This document shows positions 59,559 through 64,000 of a stretch of DNA of 64,000 bases, in pieces; the first letter of the stretch is position 1, and each line of letters opens with the position of its first letter. The translations under genes and the position numbers were made by a program. Source of the stretch: Haloferax litoreum (lineage in GTDB: Archaea; Halobacteriota; Halobacteria; Halobacteriales; Haloferacaceae); the NCBI RefSeq assembly GCF_009674605.1, contig NZ_WKJO01000001.1:1922001-1986000 (forward strand). The letters are read 5' to 3'. The notes below the pieces were generated by a model. It was not told where the DNA came from, made no database searches, and was given only the letters and a program-made list of their open reading frames with translations.

Positions 59559-60176
59559 TCACGTCCGCTGGACGCCGACGAAATACGCTGGCCCCGTACT
59601 CCAGCGACGTTCGAAGACGGTTCGATACGCGAAGACCACCTCCCAGTCACCTGCCGCAGTGAATCGTCTTCGCAGTTCTCCGGGTGAGAGTCCGTATATC
59701 GAGCGCTCGTCGTATCGGGCGTCGCCGAGGACGCAGTACAGTCCACCGCGTGGGACGACAGTGCCCAGTTCGGTGATGAAACGGTCACGCTCTCTGTCTC
59801 CGAGGAGGTGGAACATCGCTGAATCGACCACCGTTCGGAACGTGAGACCCGCGTCGGCAAGTCGTGAAACGTCCAGTGCGTCCCAGACGAGAAAATGTGC
59901 AGGTACTCGACGCCAGTTGGCTTTCGCGTTCGCCTGTTGCACCGCGAGCGCCGAGATGTCAATCCCGAGTACGTCGTACCCGTGGCGAGCGAGGAACAGT
60001 GACAGTTCGCCAGTCCCACACCCAACGTCGAGAACCGGGCTCTCGACGAGGCCTGCTTCGAGGAGACTGACGAACACGCGCTGTGGGCGGCCGATATCCC
60101 AGTTCGGGACCCCGGTGTACGCCGCGTCGTACACGTGGGAGAGCGGTCGGTCTCGGGGTGACGTTGGTGCGCTCAT
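59559..60176 (-). CDS. class I SAM-dependent methyltransferase
   Basis: 205-aa methyltransferase. SAM-binding motif I is PVLDVGCGTGELSLFLA near residue 50 and motif II is VLGIDISALAV. The N-terminal HVYDAAYTGVPNWDIGRPQ is the thiopurine S-methyltransferase/tellurite-resistance-like opening (WDxGxPQ), so a small thiol, selenium or tellurium compound is a plausible substrate. It diverges from the SAM synthetase gene by 145 bases. Confidence 0.9.
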   Translation of the reverse strand: MSAPTSPRDRPLSHVYDAAYTGVPNWDIGRPQRVFVSLLEAGLVESPVLDVGCGTGELSLFLARHGYDVLGIDISALAVQQANAKANWRRVPAHFLVWDALDVSRLADAGLTFRTVVDSAMFHLLGDRERDRFITELGTVVPRGGLYCVLGDARYDERSIYGLSPGELRRRFTAAGDWEVVFAYRTVFERRWSTGPAYFVGVQRT

Positions 60177-60321
60177 GGACTCGCTCCACCCACCGACAGA
60201 ATCATACCCTCCCCTTCAGCGGGCAATCACGTATCCGTTACTCACTCCCGCCGTACACACGAGTCGACCCGTGCGGGTTCGTTCCCCGAGTGACTTTCTC
60301 CCTACCGGTTGATACCACAGT

Positions 60322-61479
60322 ATGGACGACCGGATTTCGGTGACGCATGCTGACGGCGACCCGGTGAGTCGCCACCCCCTCGAGTTCGTCGAGCGGAAGG
60401 GGATTGGACACCCCGACTCGCTCTGCGATGGCGTTGCAGAGGCTGTTTCCCGCCGTCTCTCTCGGTTCTACCGCGACGAATTCGGTCGCATCCACCACCA
60501 CAACACCGACAAAGTCCATCTTGGGGCCGGTCGGTCACGACCGGTGTTCGGCGGGGGGACAGTCGTCGACCCGATATACGTCCTCGTCGGCGGACGCGCA
60601 ACGACGAGTGTGGATGGCGAGTCGCTGCCGATAGACGACCTCGCAACTGCTGCTGCGCGGGACTACCTCCTCGAGACGGTCCCGGAACTGGACCCCGAAC
60701 ACGTCGTCGTCGAGACGCGAATCGGGCAAACGTCGGGCGACCTTGGGTCGCTGTTCGACCGCGGTGAAGAACCACTGGCGAACGACACGAGCATCGGCGT
60801 CGGTCATGCACCCGGCACGCAGACAGAACAGTTCGTCCGAACCCTCGAACCCCGACTTCACCGTGAACTCTCTGCCGTCGGAAAAGACGTTAAGCTGATG
60901 GCACTCCGTCGAGGTGACAGGCTCTCGCTGACGGTTGCGGCCGCTGTACTCGATTCGGCCGTCGATAACCTGAACGAGTACCGCGACGTACTGGCCCAAA
61001 TCGAATCACTCATCGAACAGCACGCCGAATCGACCATCGACTACCCAGTGTCGGTCACCGTGAACAACGCGGACAACTTCGCCGAAGGGCAGGTCTATCT
61101 CACGACGACCGGCCTCTCGGCCGAGGCGGGTGACGACGGGAGTGTGGGGCGCGGCAATCGCGCGAACGGTCTCATCACACCACACCGTCAGATGAGCCTC
61201 GAAGCGACTGCCGGAAAGAATCCGCTCACACACGTCGGGAAACTGTACAACCTCCTCTCGCTCCGAATCGCGCGGCGACTTCACGACGAACTGGGTGCCA
61301 CCTACAGCGGTGTCGAACTCCTCTCTCGTATCGGTGACCCCGTGGCAGAACCGTGGGCCGTCGACGTGGTCAGTACGGTCGACGAACACGAAGCAGTCCG
61401 AGACGCCATCGTAGACGAGTTCGGTGACTTGGACGACCTGCGGTCTGCCCTCCTCGACGGGCGTCTGCCCGTCTTTTGA
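60322..61479 (+). CDS. mat: S-adenosylmethionine synthetase, archaeal type
   Basis: 385-aa methionine adenosyltransferase making SAM from methionine and ATP. Archaeal landmarks: FVERKGIGHPDSLCDGVAE, FGRIHHHNTDKVHLGAG, GRATTSVDG and SIGVGHAPGTQTE, with the late NRANGLITPHRQMSLEATAG. Length is close to normal for the archaeal form. The bacterial type would have quite different motifs. It may be one of two copies in such genomes; this cannot be seen from one window. It follows, in opposite orientation, a SAM-using methyltransferase. Confidence 0.93.
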   Translation: MDDRISVTHADGDPVSRHPLEFVERKGIGHPDSLCDGVAEAVSRRLSRFYRDEFGRIHHHNTDKVHLGAGRSRPVFGGGTVVDPIYVLVGGRATTSVDGESLPIDDLATAAARDYLLETVPELDPEHVVVETRIGQTSGDLGSLFDRGEEPLANDTSIGVGHAPGTQTEQFVRTLEPRLHRELSAVGKDVKLMALRRGDRLSLTVAAAVLDSAVDNLNEYRDVLAQIESLIEQHAESTIDYPVSVTVNNADNFAEGQVYLTTTGLSAEAGDDGSVGRGNRANGLITPHRQMSLEATAGKNPLTHVGKLYNLLSLRIARRLHDELGATYSGVELLSRIGDPVAEPWAVDVVSTVDEHEAVRDAIVDEFGDLDDLRSALLDGRLPVF

Positions 61480-61544
61480 GGTCGGCACCCCAACCCAGCC
61501 GTGAGAGGGTGCGAATTCATATCGTCGCTACGCGATGCTCTCGC

Positions 61545-62453
61545 ATGAGTCGGCGGAAACGCGATATCGAAGCAGAGGCACGAGTCCGAGGCGACTCCAT
61601 GGAGGTGTTCTCGGCACTCGCGAACGACACGCGACTCGCGATTCTGTTCGCGCTCGCCGAGGCGGAACAAGAACTCGATGGCCCGGTCTCGTTTTCGGAC
61701 CTGTACAAGCGAGTCGATATCGACGATAGCGGACGGTTCAACTACCACCTCAAGACGCTCACCGAACACATCGTCGCCCGGTCCGAATCCGGGTACGAGC
61801 TTCGATACGCGGGGCGACTCATCTACCGGGCTATCAAAGCCGGGTTCTACGCCGGCGAGCAAACGCTCCCACCGACACCTGTCGACAGCACCTGTGTCAT
61901 GTGCGGCGCGAATTTGGTCGCAAGATACGACGATTCCAGACTGGCAATCGAGTGTCACGAGTGTGCCGACCTCTACTACCTCGTGACGCTCCCACCGGGC
62001 GCACTCGTCGACCGAACGCCGGACGAAGTCTTGCGAGCGGCGGACCAGCACGTGCGCTCCGACATCACACTCGTGTCACACGGCGTCTGTCCGTACTGTT
62101 CGGGGACTATGACAGCGACGCGAGACCGCGTCTCGGATTCGCCGACAGGCAACGTCTACATCCACCACTTCTGTGTGCAGTGTGACCAGCGAATCATCAG
62201 TACGACCGTCGGCGAACTGTTCCTCTCACACCCCGCAGTCGTCGCGTTCTTCTTCGAACACGGAGTGAACTTGTTCGACAAACCCTGTTGGGAAATCGAG
62301 TTCTGCGTCACAGACGAGTTCACGTCGGTCTCCTCGGACGACCCGTTACAACTAACGTTCGAGTACGCGCTGGCGGGAGATGTCATTCGCGTCTCGCTGG
62401 ACGACGAGTTAGAGACGGTCGACGTCTCGGTCACGACGGAATCTGCGACGTAG
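61545..62453 (+). CDS. ArsR-type winged-helix regulator with Cys-rich C-terminal domain, 302 aa
   Basis: Residues 10-95 are an ArsR-like wHTH (MEVFSALANDTRLAILFALAE, SFSDLYKRVDIDDSGRFNYH, RYAGRLIYRAI). The C-terminal part holds three CxxC pairs, CVMCG, CHECA and CPYC, plus CVQC, suggesting zinc binding, and a long beta-rich tail. Close to the DUF7347/DUF7351-type haloarchaeal regulators. The ATG at 61545 is chosen because upstream codons (from 61476) are not regulator-like. It follows mat by 65 bases and may sense its metabolites or metals. Confidence 0.8.
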   Translation: MSRRKRDIEAEARVRGDSMEVFSALANDTRLAILFALAEAEQELDGPVSFSDLYKRVDIDDSGRFNYHLKTLTEHIVARSESGYELRYAGRLIYRAIKAGFYAGEQTLPPTPVDSTCVMCGANLVARYDDSRLAIECHECADLYYLVTLPPGALVDRTPDEVLRAADQHVRSDITLVSHGVCPYCSGTMTATRDRVSDSPTGNVYIHHFCVQCDQRIISTTVGELFLSHPAVVAFFFEHGVNLFDKPCWEIEFCVTDEFTSVSSDDPLQLTFEYALAGDVIRVSLDDELETVDVSVTTESAT

Positions 62454-62512
62454 CAGTCACACCCTTTTGCATCCGCAACGCACCACGTCTTTCGGTATCG
62501 TGGGTGGGAGAG

Positions 62513-63019
62513 TCAGTACGCGTCTTCCGGTGCGCCCATCGAGTCGTAGTATCGTTCCATGAGTTCGACCGACCAGTCGGGTTGTGCGACCGGTCCACGC
62601 GGGCCGAACTCGCGCATGTATGGTTTGATATCGAGAACTGGCGACCCGTCGATTGCGTCCAACCCGCGAACGGTGACCGTGTGGCCATCGACGGCGACGA
62701 TTTCGCACCGCGAGAGGGCGAGTCTGTTGGGGCGGCGTTTCGCACGCTGGGCGAAGATTCCAACCGATGGCCAGTCGGACCGATTGCGCGGATGGCGTGC
62801 CGCCGTCTCGACGCTGTTGGGGTCGACCCGGTCTACGTGGAAGATGACCTCTGCGTGTGAGAACGAATCGAGTCCACGCAGTGATGCCGCTGGTAGCCAA
62901 CGACTGTCGAGTTCTATCGTCGAGATGACTGCCCCCCAGTGGTCGTCCGCCACCTCGGTTCGAGGGGAACGAACGATGCCGATGGGCGAGAGTTCGATAG
63001 TCTGCGGTCTATTCACCAT
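62513..63019 (-). CDS. trmO: tRNA t6A N6-methyltransferase TrmO (TsaA family)
   Basis: 168-aa SAM-dependent enzyme that methylates N6-threonylcarbamoyladenosine at tRNA position 37. Landmarks ELSPIGIVRSPRTEVADDH, FSHAEVIFHVDRVD, GIFAQRAKRRPNRLALSRC, VRGLDAIDGSPVLDIKPY and the end of the barrel match the TrmO/YaeB family; it uses a beta-barrel SAM site, unlike usual methyltransferases. Its ATG overlaps the arylamine acetyltransferase stop by one base. The cut gene at 1-660 modifies the same tRNA base with sulfur. Confidence 0.92.
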   Translation of the reverse strand: MVNRPQTIELSPIGIVRSPRTEVADDHWGAVISTIELDSRWLPAASLRGLDSFSHAEVIFHVDRVDPNSVETAARHPRNRSDWPSVGIFAQRAKRRPNRLALSRCEIVAVDGHTVTVRGLDAIDGSPVLDIKPYMREFGPRGPVAQPDWSVELMERYYDSMGAPEDAY

Positions 63020-63840
63020 TAGTTGTCCTCCGGACTGCGGAACCAGAACTGTGACTTCAAGAGGGCGTCACGATGGGCGGGCGACTCCACGTCGGTGGTT
63101 CGCTTCTGGCCGTGTTCGGTGACTGTGAGCGTCTCGTCTGAGAGCGTCAGTCGTCCCGTCGGCGTCGCAACCGTCGCGAGCAACCCGCCGGTGAAGTTCG
63201 AGTCGGATGACGTCTGCTGATACGTACACATCTCTTCGAAGTCGTGTACCGACCGCGACGCGGTGGTGAATTCGTACGCAGTCACCCACTCGTCGTCACG
63301 TAGTCGCTGTGCGGCATACGGGTGGTCAGCAGTGTCGGGTGGCAGTACTCGGTACGTCCCGCTCACGTCAGTGACTGGTTCGGACGTGAGCGGAAGCGGA
63401 CGACGTGTGAACTGTCCGAATCCCACGTCGACGAGGTACGGTTGGTCGAGTGCCACGAGGAGTGCCATGTGGTCGAACGGAGGGCCGACGCTCCCACCGT
63501 CGTCTCGGACGCGGCCTTCGACGAGACGAGTCTCGAAACCGAGTGTGGCGAGAAGCCATCCGAACAGCGAGTTGAGTTCGTAGCAGAACCCGCCCCGGCC
63601 ACGGTCGACGACTTTCTCGTACGTCGATTGGAGGTCGAGTTCGATGGGGGTACCACGTACGACATCGACGTTTTCGAACGGAACAGACAGGAGGTGGTTC
63701 GCCTGAAGCGCCGCGAGTGTCTCGACATCGAGAGACTGGGAGTCGTCCACGGACGCAGAGAGACGAGCGAGGTAAATCTCCGTTTCGAGCGGAACCTCGT
63801 CAGATGAGCGCGGCTGGGGTGGGAATTCGATGTCGGTCAT
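63019..63840 (-). CDS. arylamine N-acetyltransferase
   Basis: 273-aa enzyme moving acetyl from acetyl-CoA to arylamines, hydrazines or related compounds. The catalytic triad is visible: Cys in RGRGGFCYELNSLF, His in PPFDHMALLV and Asp in YLVDVGFGQFT. The N-terminus ALQANHLLSVPFENVDV is the standard family opening. Full length. It is between a flavin reductase-like fragment and trmO, with four-base and one-base overlaps, so an operon read right to left. Confidence 0.93.
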   Translation of the reverse strand: MTDIEFPPQPRSSDEVPLETEIYLARLSASVDDSQSLDVETLAALQANHLLSVPFENVDVVRGTPIELDLQSTYEKVVDRGRGGFCYELNSLFGWLLATLGFETRLVEGRVRDDGGSVGPPFDHMALLVALDQPYLVDVGFGQFTRRPLPLTSEPVTDVSGTYRVLPPDTADHPYAAQRLRDDEWVTAYEFTTASRSVHDFEEMCTYQQTSSDSNFTGGLLATVATPTGRLTLSDETLTVTEHGQKRTTDVESPAHRDALLKSQFWFRSPEDN

Positions 63841-64000
63841 TCGGTAAGAGAGGCCACGAGACGCTCTCGGGAAGGCTGGTCGTCGATGGAAGCGTATCGA
63901 ACCGCGTCGACGCCGAGGGTATCGACACGCTCGGCGAGTGAGTCACTCGTGAACTCGCCGTCACCATCGAACGCGTCTTCGACGTTCGGGATGGCGACTT
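63837..64000 (-). CDS. C-terminal end of a probable NAD(P)H-dependent FMN reductase (cut by window edge)
   Basis: Last 53 codons and stop of a gene entering from the right. It reads VAIPNVEDAFDGDGEFT, then SLAERVDTLGVDAVRY and ends ERLVASLTE. This resembles the C-terminal part of NADPH-dependent FMN reductase/flavodoxin-like proteins, in which a conserved VAIPN and a DG-containing loop precede the last helix. The stop overlaps the start of the acetyltransferase gene (ATGA), which indicates translational coupling. Too short for certainty. Confidence 0.5.
   Translation of the reverse strand, partial: VAIPNVEDAFDGDGEFTSDSLAERVDTLGVDAVRYASIDDQPSRERLVASLTE

Overview
The window comes from a halophilic archaeon of the Haloferax type. 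The proteins are acidic and Asp/Glu-rich, and the DNA is mostly very GC-rich. Many starts are leaderless, with a T/A-rich box about 25-28 bases upstream. Secreted proteins are Tat lipoproteins. Archaeal markers are the ubiquitin-like modifier SAMP1, transcription factor S, GMP synthase as a separate ATPase subunit, archaeal S-adenosylmethionine synthetase and HalOD1 proteins. No rRNA, tRNA, CRISPR array or intact transposase was seen. I found 67 genes, including one at each edge that is cut and one broken gene.

Layout. 1-660 is the N-terminal part of a tRNA t6A methylthiotransferase (minus strand). 755-6367 holds small membrane proteins, two overlapping beta-propeller Tat lipoproteins, deoC, a DUF63 membrane protein and a DUF7344 regulator. 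6505-10341 is a nucleoside/sugar block: a PfkB kinase, a membrane protein, a nucleoside phosphorylase and an HPP-UspA fusion. 10338-14271 is a potassium block with a 2TM channel/TrkA-N protein and two tandem TrkA-C membrane paralogues, followed by samp1. 14610-18178 has a reductase/aldehyde dehydrogenase pair and a Rieske protein. 18404-25975 has ppc, a mini zinc finger, an aldo-keto reductase, an acetyltransferase and the pyrG-guaAb-DUF7126 operon. 26488-31195 has a DUF4382 lipoprotein, a beta-RFAP synthase, a KaiC-like protein with a ruined Walker A, two Cys-bearing acidic proteins and TFS.

31200-34700 is AT-richer and looks acquired. It carries a multi-PAS histidine kinase with a pseudo-receiver, two solo HalOD1 proteins and a 55-residue protein. 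34750-39910 has a rhodanese/metallo-beta-lactamase protein, membrane proteins, a hydrolase and PspA, the last two sharing one symmetric promoter. 39937-42000 is a DUF1611 plus enolase-superfamily pair matching the D-glutamate pathway DgcN/DgcA. 42139-43038 is a Vms1-like tRNA hydrolase. 43119-45771 is a Tm-1-like (UPF0261) protein, a TIM-barrel 'PEP hydrolase' protein and a divergent cupin, the most attractive uncharacterised unit.

45806-56357 has DUF5802, a zinc-less MDR oxidoreductase opposite a FilR1-type regulator, MoaB with a His-rich tail, ilvD, a 2-hydroxyacid dehydrogenase, a geranylgeranyl reductase, a palindrome-rich gene-free stretch and an iron-box-controlled siderophore-binding lipoprotein. 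56402-64000 has a regulator relic, a second potassium channel, a histidine kinase, and a SAM-centred group (methyltransferase, SAM synthetase, regulator, TrmO) ending with an arylamine N-acetyltransferase and a cut flavin reductase-like gene.

All family calls were made by reading the translated sequence; no database search was run.
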